From Thermoplasmata archaeon (GTDB taxonomy: Archaea; Thermoplasmatota; Thermoplasmata; Lutacidiplasmatales; UBA184), in contig JAKIVT010000001.1 of NCBI GenBank assembly GCA_022750415.1, positions 1 to 38,297 of the forward strand: DNA of 38,297 bases, given 5' to 3'. Each line of letters starts with the position of its first letter. Position 1 is the first letter of the stretch. The notes beneath the pieces are model-generated. The model did not search any database. It worked only from the letters and a program-made list of their open reading frames with translations, and was not told the DNA's origin. Shown here piece by piece: positions 8,175 through 15,414 of this stretch. Made by a program: the position numbers and the translations under genes.

Positions 8175-8792
8175 ATGTCCAACACCCAATCCCCCGCACG
8201 CTCGTCCGCGCCGCTGAAGATTGCCATCATCCTCGGGAGCACTCGCCCCGGTCGGAATGGCGAAGCCGTCGCCAAGTGGGTCGAGGAGATTGCCCAGAAG
8301 CGGACGGATGCTTCCTTCGAGCTGGTCGACCTGAAGGAGTACCCCCTCCCCCACCTCGACGAAGCGATCCCCCCGTCCGCCGGGCGCTACACCCAACCGC
8401 ACACCAAGGCGTGGGCGACGAAGATTGCCTCGTTCGACGGGTTCGTCTTCGTCACCCCCGAGTACAACCACAGCGTTTCGGGGGTCCTCAAGAATGCAAT
8501 CGACTTCCTCTACGCCGAGTGGAACAACAAGGCGGCCGGCTTCGTCTCCTACGGTTCGGTCGGCGGGGTCCGCGCCGTCGAACACCTGCGCCTCGTCATG
8601 GCCGAGCTGCAGGTCGCCACGGTTCGGGCGCAGGTCTCCCTCTCGCTCGTGACCGACTTCGTCCAGTACCACGAATTCCATCCCGACCCCTCGAAAGCCC
8701 CCCAAGTGACCACCCTGCTCGACCAGCTGGTCGCGTGGGCCGGCGCGATGCGAACGGTTCGGACCGCCTCGGCCGAGCCCCGGTCCGCCTAG
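8175..8792 (+). CDS. NADPH-dependent FMN reductase (flavodoxin-fold)
   Basis: A 205-residue flavodoxin-like protein that should reduce FMN or quinones with NAD(P)H. The FMN phosphate loop is LGSTRPGRNGE (residues 20-30). The second signature, TPEYNHSVSGVLKNAIDFLY, binds the isoalloxazine ring, and SYGSVGGVRAVEHLR follows as in the NADPH-dependent FMN reductase (SsuE/ChrR-like) family. The first 13 residues are a disordered lead. A good TATA box precedes the ATG. Its stop codon overlaps the stop of the convergent DUF420-like gene. The physiological acceptor is unknown. Confidence 0.9.
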   Translation: MSNTQSPARSSAPLKIAIILGSTRPGRNGEAVAKWVEEIAQKRTDASFELVDLKEYPLPHLDEAIPPSAGRYTQPHTKAWATKIASFDGFVFVTPEYNHSVSGVLKNAIDFLYAEWNNKAAGFVSYGSVGGVRAVEHLRLVMAELQVATVRAQVSLSLVTDFVQYHEFHPDPSKAPQVTTLLDQLVAWAGAMRTVRTASAEPRSA

Positions 8793-9238
8793 CTAGAGAC
8801 GGGCGTCACGAACCAGACGTAGTAGGTGGCGATGCCGGCGAGCAGGACCACCCACCACAGGACGAGTACCGTCCGCATCCAGAGCTTGTAGCTTCGGAAC
8901 CGGAACCGCTCCGGGACGAGGTTCGTCCCGGCCACGAGGATGACGTAGACCCCGAGCGACTCGAGAACCAGGCCGAGGGCGAGCATGACGGTGGGAACCC
9001 AGTAGAACGGTTGGGCCAGCTCGCCGGGGATGCCGGGCCACACATCGGCGAGGTACGCCGGCAGCATCCACACGAGGACGATCGGCACGTTGCCGAGGAC
9101 GACAGCGCTCTGCATGTAGGCGTGGAGGCGGACCCGGCCGGCCCGGACCACGAACCCACCGAGCAGGAGCGACGCCGCCATCGCGAGCTCGACCCCGAGT
9201 ACGAGGTCCGCGATCGCGACCGAACCGAAGTCTAGCAT
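8789..9238 (-). CDS. DUF420-like membrane protein, four to five helices
   Basis: A 149-residue membrane protein with hydrophobic helices near residues 5-25, 37-55, 70-95 and 118-143. The pattern RLHAYMQSAVVL after the first helix, and KLWMRTVLVLWWVVLLAGIA near the end, resembles the 'R-x-H-x-x-M' and C-terminal elements of DUF420/YozB-type proteins, whose exact role is not established. The open frame extends upstream, but the arginine-rich extension is unlike a membrane protein, so ATG 9238 is chosen. The TAG stop shares bases with the stop of the opposing FMN reductase gene (8789-8792). Family assignment is tentative; membrane location is clear. Confidence 0.6.
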   Translation of the reverse strand: MLDFGSVAIADLVLGVELAMAASLLLGGFVVRAGRVRLHAYMQSAVVLGNVPIVLVWMLPAYLADVWPGIPGELAQPFYWVPTVMLALGLVLESLGVYVILVAGTNLVPERFRFRSYKLWMRTVLVLWWVVLLAGIATYYVWFVTPVSS

Positions 9239-9330
9239 CCGGCGCCCCCGAAGGATCCCGGGCCGGACCGTGCGGTGGGAAGGGTCCGGTCGGCGGCCGC
9301 GGCTCGCACCATCGCGCTCGGCCCCGGAAT

Positions 9331-9822
9331 TCAGAAGTCCGACGGCGGGGTCAGGTCGACGACCGTCTTGTCGGCCCGCTTCGTGTGGTACTCTTCCCAC
9401 AGGCGACGGACCTCGTCCTCGCCGAAGCCGGCGCCATAGACCGGCGAGACCAGCGGCGCGGCGTGCAGGACCTCAATGAGGACGACCGCGCGAACCCGGC
9501 GAACGTCCGCTCCTTCTCGCTTGTACCGGTCGAGTGCCTGGAAGTAGAGCGGGCCGGCATGGTAGACGGTCGCCTTGCCGGCGAACCGGTATCCCTTCCG
9601 GCTGTACGGGTCGACGACGTTGACCTCGGTGCGGGGATTGACCTTGAGGTTGCGGACGGTGTGCGGGGAGTCGATGTCGGCGAAGATCAGGTGGCCGTTG
9701 TCCCACACAGTGAGCGAACCCTTCGGAGACACGTTGGGCGAACCGTCGGCTGCGACGGTGGCAACGTAACCGAGCCGCTGTTGACGCACGAGCGCCATCA
9801 TCGGTTCGCTCAGAAGGACCAT
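9331..9822 (-). CDS. Pyridoxamine 5'-phosphate oxidase-like FMN-binding protein
   Basis: A 163-residue split-barrel flavoprotein. The segments RLGYVATVAADGSPNVSPKG, 'LIFADIDSPHTVRNLKVNP' and 'TEVNVVDPYSRKGYRFAGKA' match the PPOX-like family (COG3576 type), in which the barrel binds FMN or F420. It lacks the C-terminal dimerisation region of true PdxH, so vitamin B6 oxidation is unlikely, and a flavin- or F420-dependent reductase is more probable. ATG 9822 is preferred because a TATA-like box is centred about 26 bases upstream, which would make the transcript leaderless. The longer open frame upstream is a shadow. Confidence 0.82.
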   Translation of the reverse strand: MVLLSEPMMALVRQQRLGYVATVAADGSPNVSPKGSLTVWDNGHLIFADIDSPHTVRNLKVNPRTEVNVVDPYSRKGYRFAGKATVYHAGPLYFQALDRYKREGADVRRVRAVVLIEVLHAAPLVSPVYGAGFGEDEVRRLWEEYHTKRADKTVVDLTPPSDF

Positions 9823-9844
9823 GCCTCCCCACGGGGCCGGGGCG

Positions 9845-9852
9845 CTTTTCTG
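9845..9852 (-). promoter_or_regulatory. TATA-like box of the PPOX-like gene
   Basis: The minus strand reads CAGAAAAG, centred 26-27 bases from ATG 9822, the spacing expected for a leaderless archaeal transcript. Confidence 0.45.
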
Positions 9853-10007
9853 ACTTTCGACCGTTCCTATGGCCCGAATGACCCCGCTGGCGGGGGGCGT
9901 CGTGCGTCCCCCGGCTCTCCGAGGGGCGTGACCGAACCGCTCCCGGAGACCCGCCGCGTCACTATCATTATCCGGTGGAGGTCCTCGGGGTCGTCCGGAC
10001 CGTCCCC

Positions 10008-10508
10008 ATGGTCGAGCTATTCCCGGGTGAGGTGGTCGTTCGGACATCCGCGGTGGTTTGGGTGGGTGGCCCCGGCCCACGTCCCGGGGTCCTGACCTTA
10101 ACGAACCGGGCCTTGATCTTCGACGGGCCAGTGCCCGTCGGACCCCCGGGGGGTGGACCGCCCGCCCCATCGGCCGGGCCACCGCAGCTCGAGGACGGGG
10201 AGCGACGATTCCCCCTCTGGCGGTGCCGGGGAGCGAAGGTCTCTCCCGGCCCCGCCGGCATGCGGCTCGAGATCGACCTCCTCCAACGCGTCATCTTCTT
10301 CCGGACCGCCGAACCGGGTGTCTGGGCCACCGCCATCAATCAGGCTCGGGCCACCGCGCCGCCGCCCCCTCCCGGGACCCCGGGCGTGGGTGGGGGTGCC
10401 CCCAACCTCGCGGCCCAGCGGGCCGCCATGCCCCGCTGCGCGTACTGCCAGAATCTCAACGCGCCCATGGCGACGCACTGCAAGACGTGCGGGGCGCCGC
10501 TCGCCTGA
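10008..10508 (+). CDS. GRAM/PH-like domain protein with C-terminal zinc ribbon
   Basis: A 166-residue protein of uncertain function. The N-terminal part, ELFPGEVVVRTSAVVWVGG followed by GVLTLTNRALIFDG, has the look of a GRAM/bacterial PH-like domain ('L-P-G-E ... G-x-L-x-L-T-N-x-R-L-I-F'). A proline/glycine-rich linker follows. The C-terminus has two CxxC pairs (CAYCQN and CKTCGA), a small zinc ribbon. ATG 10008 is chosen because it starts exactly at the PH-like domain and lies about 40 bases after an AT-rich box (TATCATTATC, 9963-9972); a GTG at 9975 is the alternative. Such proteins often act as adaptors at membranes, but this is only an inference. Confidence 0.6.
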   Translation: MVELFPGEVVVRTSAVVWVGGPGPRPGVLTLTNRALIFDGPVPVGPPGGGPPAPSAGPPQLEDGERRFPLWRCRGAKVSPGPAGMRLEIDLLQRVIFFRTAEPGVWATAINQARATAPPPPPGTPGVGGGAPNLAAQRAAMPRCAYCQNLNAPMATHCKTCGAPLA

Positions 10509-10596
10509 GCGAGCCGACAACGGCGGATCGGCGGCGATTCCAGTCGACGCAAACGCTTACCAAGCGCGGGCGACCGTCCCTTCCCTCGGAGGAGCG

Positions 10597-11331
10597 TTGG
10601 ACGCTTCGGAAGGCCGACCTCCGCCGTTCCTGGAGCCGCTCCTCGGGATTGTCTTCGACCTTGACGGCACGCTGGTCGTCTCCGACCACGACTTCGGCCG
10701 GATGCGGCACGAGGCGGTTCGGGTCGCGGAGAAGTACGGGGTGATCCCGGGCCATCTCAGCATCGAACAGACCATCGCCGAGATCCTGACGGCTGCCCGA
10801 CTCGAACTCGATTCCTCCGGGGCGCCCGAGGGGCAGAAGTTCCGGTTCGAGGCCGAGGTCCGCCAGACCATCGACGCGATCGAGATGGAGGCGCTCCCGA
10901 AAACCCAGGCGCGGGCCGGGGCCGACGAACTCCTCTCCGCCCTCGCCCGACGCGGATTCCGGCTCGCGGTCCTGACCCGCAGCTCCGATGAGTTCTGCCG
11001 GGCGGCCTTGCGGAAAACGGGCCTTCTGCAGTACTTCGCTTACCTGCGCACCCGGAGCGCCCCCGGACCGTCCAAGCCCGACCCGGAGGCCCTTCGGCTG
11101 CTCCTCCGGGAGATGGAGATCCCGTTCGACCGGTCCCTCCTCGTCGGCGACCACCGGCTCGACGGCGAGTGCGCGACCCGGGCCGGGGTCCGGTTCTACG
11201 CGATCTTGCCGGAAGGCGGCGGGGACCCGGGCCTCGCGGACCGGTTCCGGGCCAACGGCGCGGCGGCCGTCGCCCGCGACGTCCGCGAACTCGGGGAGTT
11301 CCTCGACGTCGCCCTCACGCCCGCGCCGTGA
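10597..11331 (+). CDS. HAD-superfamily phosphatase (phosphoglycolate phosphatase-like)
   Basis: A 244-residue HAD hydrolase. Motif I is FDLDGTL with nucleophile Asp21 and acid Asp23. Motif II is LAVLTRS, motif III the lysine in PSKPDPEALRLL, and motif IV LLVGDHRLDGECA. A helical cap (about residues 35-105) follows motif I, the C1-cap arrangement of phosphoglycolate phosphatases and beta-phosphoglucomutases. The TTG at 10597 is chosen because a GGAGG sequence sits five bases upstream and the domain begins soon after; there is no ATG near. The substrate could be any small sugar phosphate. It is convergent with the flavoprotein gene, ten bases away. Confidence 0.85.
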   Translation: MDASEGRPPPFLEPLLGIVFDLDGTLVVSDHDFGRMRHEAVRVAEKYGVIPGHLSIEQTIAEILTAARLELDSSGAPEGQKFRFEAEVRQTIDAIEMEALPKTQARAGADELLSALARRGFRLAVLTRSSDEFCRAALRKTGLLQYFAYLRTRSAPGPSKPDPEALRLLLREMEIPFDRSLLVGDHRLDGECATRAGVRFYAILPEGGGDPGLADRFRANGAAAVARDVRELGEFLDVALTPAP

Positions 11332-11341
11332 CCCGGCGGGC

Positions 11342-12334
11342 TCACAGGTAGTTCGCGTAGGCGTGGATCACGGCCCGCTCGGCCGAGGCCCAGGCCTCCG
11401 GGATCTGGTTCCAGCCGCTCTTCTGGTCGCCCACGCAGTAGACGCCCGGGACCGGATGGCCGTCCGCGTCGAGGGCGCGGCAGTCCTCGTCCACCGACAC
11501 AAACCCCTCGGAATCGATGGCCGCGCCCAGCGACCGCGGCATCTCCTGGTGGAGGTCCCACCAACCGAGGGCCGAGAACCCCTTGTCGTAGGTCCGGGAG
11601 GTGCCGTCGGCAAGGTGGACCTCGAACCGCTTCTCCCGGATCCCGTCGAGGCTCGCGATCGGACTCTCCACCCGGGGGATCTGGTGGGCCTCGAGCTCGG
11701 CCAACAGGGCGGCCCGCACCGGTTCGTCGACCTCCCTGAGGAGCGGCTCGCCGTGGGTCAGGAGCTCGACGGAGGACGGCTCGAAATGGAGGAGGTCGAG
11801 GGCGGTGAGCGCCGCGAACCGGTCGTGGCCGAGCACGCCGACCGACTTGCCGGACAAGGTGTGGCCGTCACAGAGGATGCAGAAGTCGACGATCCCGAAG
11901 TTCGCCCACGGGAAGATCGGCTTGATGTCGCCCTGCAACTGCAACATCCGGTCCACGACCCCCATCGCGAAGACGACGGCCCGGCCCCGGGTGGTCCGGC
12001 GCTCGCGGAGCCAATCGAATTCGAGCTCGAACCCGTCGGGGATCCGCCGCACGGCGTGGACCTGGGCGGGCGTGAAGTACCCGACCCGGTCTTCGACCGC
12101 GCGCACCTGGGCGATCTGCTTGTCCAGCAGCGCGTGCCCCGAAAGGCTCCCGGGGAATCCGGGAATGTTGTCCATTCGCGGAGCGTAGAACGACCGGGCG
12201 TACTTCGGCCCACGGTCGAAAACCCCGGCGGTGTGGTGGAGCAGCGCGGACTTGAGACCGGCTTGGAGACCGGCGTGGCCGGCGCCCACGATCAGGAGTT
12301 CGTACGACTCCTTCAGCTTCGGAAGACCGGGCAC
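11342..12334 (-). CDS. Thioredoxin-reductase-like FAD oxidoreductase
   Basis: A 330-residue two-domain flavoprotein. The FAD site GAGHAG is at residues 17-22. The redox disulfide Cys152-Ile-Leu-Cys155 followed by Asp-Gly is in the TrxR position, and the C-terminal FAD motif is YCVGDQKSGWNQIPEAWASA. The NADPH domain is odd: the usual GGGDSA is GHDRFA, and the HRRxxxR phosphate-binding motif is replaced by LLTHGEPLL. NADPH may therefore not be the electron donor, as I recall reported for the Thermoplasma acidophilum enzyme. No thioredoxin gene is adjacent. The ATG at 12334 is the only good start. Confidence 0.82.
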   Translation of the reverse strand: MPGLPKLKESYELLIVGAGHAGLQAGLKSALLHHTAGVFDRGPKYARSFYAPRMDNIPGFPGSLSGHALLDKQIAQVRAVEDRVGYFTPAQVHAVRRIPDGFELEFDWLRERRTTRGRAVVFAMGVVDRMLQLQGDIKPIFPWANFGIVDFCILCDGHTLSGKSVGVLGHDRFAALTALDLLHFEPSSVELLTHGEPLLREVDEPVRAALLAELEAHQIPRVESPIASLDGIREKRFEVHLADGTSRTYDKGFSALGWWDLHQEMPRSLGAAIDSEGFVSVDEDCRALDADGHPVPGVYCVGDQKSGWNQIPEAWASAERAVIHAYANYL

Positions 12335-12457
12335 GGCGTGTCGTACACCCTCGCGGATTTGACGGCTCCCGCGGCGAGGTCGATGGAAACGGCCCCGGCC
12401 AATCTCCCGGGGCGGGGGAGGACCCCGCGCCCGAGCCCCGAGATCGGGGGTTTGGCT

Positions 12458-12700
12458 CTACGCCGCGGTGGTCTTGGCCCGGTGGCCCGAGCGCAACCGG
12501 CTGCCGACCCGAGCGACGCCGTGCCGGGTGGCGGTTCCGACTCGCTTGCCGGCCCGCTTGACGTCTCGGCCAACGACCTTCGCGCCCTTCTCGAGCTTCG
12601 CGCCCGCGCGGCCCATTCCCTTCTTCACATCGCGCCCGACCGTCTTCGAGCCGCGCACGACCTTCTTCTCGACATTCCTTCCTCGCTCTTTCATTGACAT
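12458..12700 (-). CDS. 80-residue basic protein of eleven-residue repeats
   Basis: I do not recognise this gene. The protein splits into seven 11-residue units plus three residues: units 2-6 are KKVVRGSKTVG, RDVKKGMGRAG, AKLEKGAKVVG, RDVKRAGKRVG and TATRHGVARVG. Each ends in V/A-G, has a basic residue at position 5, and has Gly or Ala at position 6. Such hendecads form long amphipathic helices, as in synuclein-type or LEA proteins. The strong positive charge would suit binding to DNA, RNA or acidic lipid. There is no cysteine and no signal peptide. ATG 12700 starts exactly on the repeat register; ATG 12694 is possible. A real gene is likely from the regular protein-level repeat. Confidence 0.6.
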   Translation of the reverse strand: MSMKERGRNVEKKVVRGSKTVGRDVKKGMGRAGAKLEKGAKVVGRDVKRAGKRVGTATRHGVARVGSRLRSGHRAKTTAA

Positions 12701-13052
12701 TCGGATCCCTCTGGTAGATGGCACGACGAGCCCGGTCGGACGGTTAGTCTCCCCGTCAACTGGAATTGAGTCGTTTAGGGGAGCGCGACGAGCGTCAGGA
12801 AAAACTCCTCCTGCGAGCCACCCAACACTGCCCCTCTGCCAGCCCACAGCGATCTCGGCCTTGGCGCACGGGATCGTCGTCAAGACGGAGCGTGGATCCG
12901 CGGCATTCGTGGACCGGCTCGGCTGGACGCCGCGTTGGCCCGAGCCCCGGTTCCGAACCTCCGCTAGGCTCCGAACCCGCCGCTCCGAGGGAGACGGTCG
13001 GGACGGCCGGTTCGCACCCCTTTTCAAGCCCAGCGGGGTCAACCGTGGACCC
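12701..13052. other. Intergenic region between divergent genes
   Basis: No gene was found here. The notable stretch is 12749-12783, where CTCCCC and GGGGAG bracket a 23-base AT-richer core (CAACTGGAATTGAGTCG), which could hold the promoter of the basic-protein gene. The other end holds the promoter-like TTTTCAAG of the exported-protein gene. Open frames here have arginine-rich, low-complexity translations and look spurious. Confidence 0.5.
13021..13028 (+). promoter_or_regulatory. TATA-like box of the exported-protein gene
   Basis: TTTTCAAG is centred about 28 bases before GTG 13053, which fits a leaderless transcript and supports that start. Confidence 0.4.
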
Positions 13053-13913
13053 GTGATCGCGTCGCCAACTCGGGGGCTCTCCCGCAGAGGGTGGGCCGTG
13101 GTCACCGCCGGCGCGATCGCGCTGGTGCTCCTCGTGCCCATGGCGTTCGGGGCCGGTCTCGTCCTCCACTCGGAGTGCGTGCTCACTCGCCTCGGCACAG
13201 AGACGATCTGGACCCCCGGCCTCGTGGTGAACTCCCCACCGAACGGCTCGGCCAGGGGGTGGGGAAACGATAGCCAGCACGGAGTGGGCTGGGGATCGCC
13301 TCTTCTCTCGAATGGCTCGGCAGGGGTCCTCGAGATCGAGATGAACTGGACAGTGTCCCGAGCGGGGATGGCCTGGGTGGCGGGACCGGGAGTCCGGCAC
13401 GCGTGTACCGTCCCCTACTGGGCCACCGTGGCCGTCGACGTCCGGTCGACCAACTCGACGTGGTGTCTCCTGCAGGGCCCGGGAAGTCCCTCCGATGTCG
13501 GTCTGTCTTCCGACACCCCGGTGGCCGGCTGTCCATTCCTCGGGACCGGGACGGCCGCGAGGCTCAACGCCTCGTTTGCGACGGTTTGCGCCAATCAATC
13601 GGCCTACCAAGGGGGATGCGGCGCGATGCAGTACGCCATCGGACCTGGCAACCGGATCAGCTTTCGCGCCTCCGTCATTGGGTTCCCGATCGAGATCCCG
13701 ATTCCGGCTCGACCGGCCGGCGCTTGGCTTGCTGTGGCCGACCCGATGAATCAGACCGTCGTGAGTTCGCTCTCGGGCCCGGGGTGTTGGGTCGAAGAGA
13801 CCGTGGGGGGACCGGTGCCCGCTGTGAGCGGACTCCGGCTGGGCCTGCTGACGTGGGGAACGTACGCCATGTTCCCGACGTCCGGGACCACTCCGGCATG
13901 TGCCCACGGATGA
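13053..13913 (+). CDS. Membrane-anchored or secreted protein, unknown function
   Basis: A 286-residue protein that I cannot assign to a family. An arginine-containing start (PTRGLSRRGW) is followed by one hydrophobic helix, AVVTAGAIALVLLVPMAFGA, which should act as a signal anchor. The rest is extracellular in character: rich in Gly, Ser, Thr, Asn and Pro, with N-x-S/T sequons (NGS, NWT, NST, NAS, NQS, NQT) and about nine cysteines that could pair in disulfides. GTG 13053 is chosen over longer frames because it places the hydrophobic helix near the N-terminus and fits the promoter. It has features in common with surface proteins at 20007 and 21909 but no clear sequence match. Confidence 0.65.
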   Translation: MIASPTRGLSRRGWAVVTAGAIALVLLVPMAFGAGLVLHSECVLTRLGTETIWTPGLVVNSPPNGSARGWGNDSQHGVGWGSPLLSNGSAGVLEIEMNWTVSRAGMAWVAGPGVRHACTVPYWATVAVDVRSTNSTWCLLQGPGSPSDVGLSSDTPVAGCPFLGTGTAARLNASFATVCANQSAYQGGCGAMQYAIGPGNRISFRASVIGFPIEIPIPARPAGAWLAVADPMNQTVVSSLSGPGCWVEETVGGPVPAVSGLRLGLLTWGTYAMFPTSGTTPACAHG

Positions 13914-14206
13914 GGGGTCCTGCGCCCTTCCGAGAGTGCCCCCCGCCGACCCGACGGTAGTGGCGCCGACGGTCGGTGGAAGGCGAGATCGTCTCGGGCG
14001 CTGACGGGCCGGTTCGGGAGTGCGCTTGAAGGGCAGAATTTTCTTGTCGGTAGTTGCGCTCCCCGAAACACGTCAACTCGACTGGAGGAGATTCCCCGGG
14101 GCGACCCCCACCGGCGTGGCGAAGGACCGTACGGTGCCGTCCCGCCGCCGACTCAAGTTTATGTCGGGCGCGAAGCTGGTTCCAACGCCGACGACGACGG
14201 ACGTCG

Positions 14207-15262
14207 TTGCGCGATTCGGGGGGAAATCGTCTGACCGCGACGCCCAATCGACAGTGGTTGCTCGCGGGAGCGCCCGACGGAACGGTGAACGATGCGAACT
14301 TTCGTTGGGCCACGTCGACGGTACCGGTGCCCACCGACGGCCAGATGCTCCTCCGCAATCTGTGGCTCTCGTTCGACCCGACCCAGTACCTCCTGATGCG
14401 GAGCATCGGGGATCCGGACCTCCCTGTCGGCTCGGTGATGCGGGGCCTCGCGGTCTCGCAGGTGGTCGACTCCCGCCTCGCCGGATTTCGGGCCGGCGAC
14501 ATCGTCCATGGCTTCTCCGGTTGGGAGGATTATTCCTTGAGCGACGGGAAGGGGTTCCTCGACACGGCCCAAGTGCCCCCCTCCGTTCCCCCGAACCTTG
14601 CGCTGGGGACCCTCGGGGTCACCGGCATGGCAGCCTATTTTGGAGTGGTCGAGGTGGCCCGACCGCGCGCCGGCGAGACGTTCGTAGTCTCGGGCGCCGC
14701 CGGGGGCGTTGGCTCCATCGCCGGGCAGATCGCGAAGATCCACGGACTTCGGGTAATCGGGATCACGGGCGGGAAGGCGAAGGTCGATTGGCTCGTAGGG
14801 GAGGGCCGATTCGACGCGGCGATCGACCACCGGATCGAGGATGTCGGGGCCCGACTCACGGCGCTCTGCCCTGACGGAATCGACATTTTCTTCGACAACG
14901 TCGGCGGGCCGGTCCTCGACGAGGCGCTCGGCCGATTGCGGACGGAGGGACGAGTCATCGTCTGCGGAGGAACGTCCCGCTACGTGGCGAAGGACCTCCC
15001 GCCCGGGCCGGCGAACTACCTCAACCTCTGCATGGTCCGCGGCCGGATGGAGGGGATCCTCGCCCGCGACTACGCGGCCCGGTTTCCCGAGGCGGCGAAG
15101 GCGATGTTGGCGTGGATCCATTCCGGCCAGCTCCGGTCGAAGGAGGACGTCGCCATCGGCCTGGAGAACGCACCGGGCGCCCTCGCTCGACTCTTCCGTG
15201 GGGAGAACATCGGAAAGCAGCTGCTCAAGATCGCGGACCCTAGTACGACACCGGTCGGCTGA
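14207..15262 (+). CDS. NADP-dependent MDR oxidoreductase (leukotriene B4 dehydrogenase/CurA-like)
   Basis: A 351-residue MDR protein of the double-bond reductase group. NRQWLLAGAPDGTV and WLSFDPTQYLLM are the hallmark N-terminal sequences of the CurA/PTGR family. The Rossmann turn reads SGAAGGVGSIAGQIAK, and DIFFDNVGGPVLDEAL follows, also typical. It should reduce alpha,beta-unsaturated ketones or aldehydes with NADPH. Zinc ligands are absent. No ATG is near the domain; TTG 14207 is the closest in-frame start and lies about 50 bases after the AT-rich CAAGTTTATG (14152-14161). A hairpin overlaps its stop codon. Function is firm at family level; the natural substrate is unknown. Confidence 0.85.
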   Translation: MRDSGGNRLTATPNRQWLLAGAPDGTVNDANFRWATSTVPVPTDGQMLLRNLWLSFDPTQYLLMRSIGDPDLPVGSVMRGLAVSQVVDSRLAGFRAGDIVHGFSGWEDYSLSDGKGFLDTAQVPPSVPPNLALGTLGVTGMAAYFGVVEVARPRAGETFVVSGAAGGVGSIAGQIAKIHGLRVIGITGGKAKVDWLVGEGRFDAAIDHRIEDVGARLTALCPDGIDIFFDNVGGPVLDEALGRLRTEGRVIVCGGTSRYVAKDLPPGPANYLNLCMVRGRMEGILARDYAARFPEAAKAMLAWIHSGQLRSKEDVAIGLENAPGALARLFRGENIGKQLLKIADPSTTPVG

Positions 15263-15283
15263 GACGTCGGGGTCTCGGCCGAC
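15254..15283 (+). terminator. Strong hairpin overlapping the MDR stop codon
   Basis: GTCGGCTGAGAC and GTCTCGGCCGAC form a 12-bp stem with one G-U pair and a six-base loop (GTCGGG). The TGA stop (15260-15262) lies inside the left arm. No T-run follows, so intrinsic termination is uncertain; a role in protecting the RNA end or separating this gene from carA is possible. Confidence 0.35.
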
Positions 15284-15414
15284 TCGCGCTCGGGGGGCCG
15301 CAGCGAATTCTCCGCCGGCCGCGGAGTGGCGCCCGACCGGGCCGTGACGATTCGGGCCGTGTCGCGTGGCCGCGCTCTCCCGCTGGATCGCGGCGAATTC
15401 GCGTCGCAACGCTT

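Noticed and set aside
13914-14206. Possible gene between the exported protein and the MDR reductase
   Set aside because: Frames here give arginine-rich, low-complexity translations with no domain. Only an AT-rich promoter-like stretch at 14152-14161 is seen.
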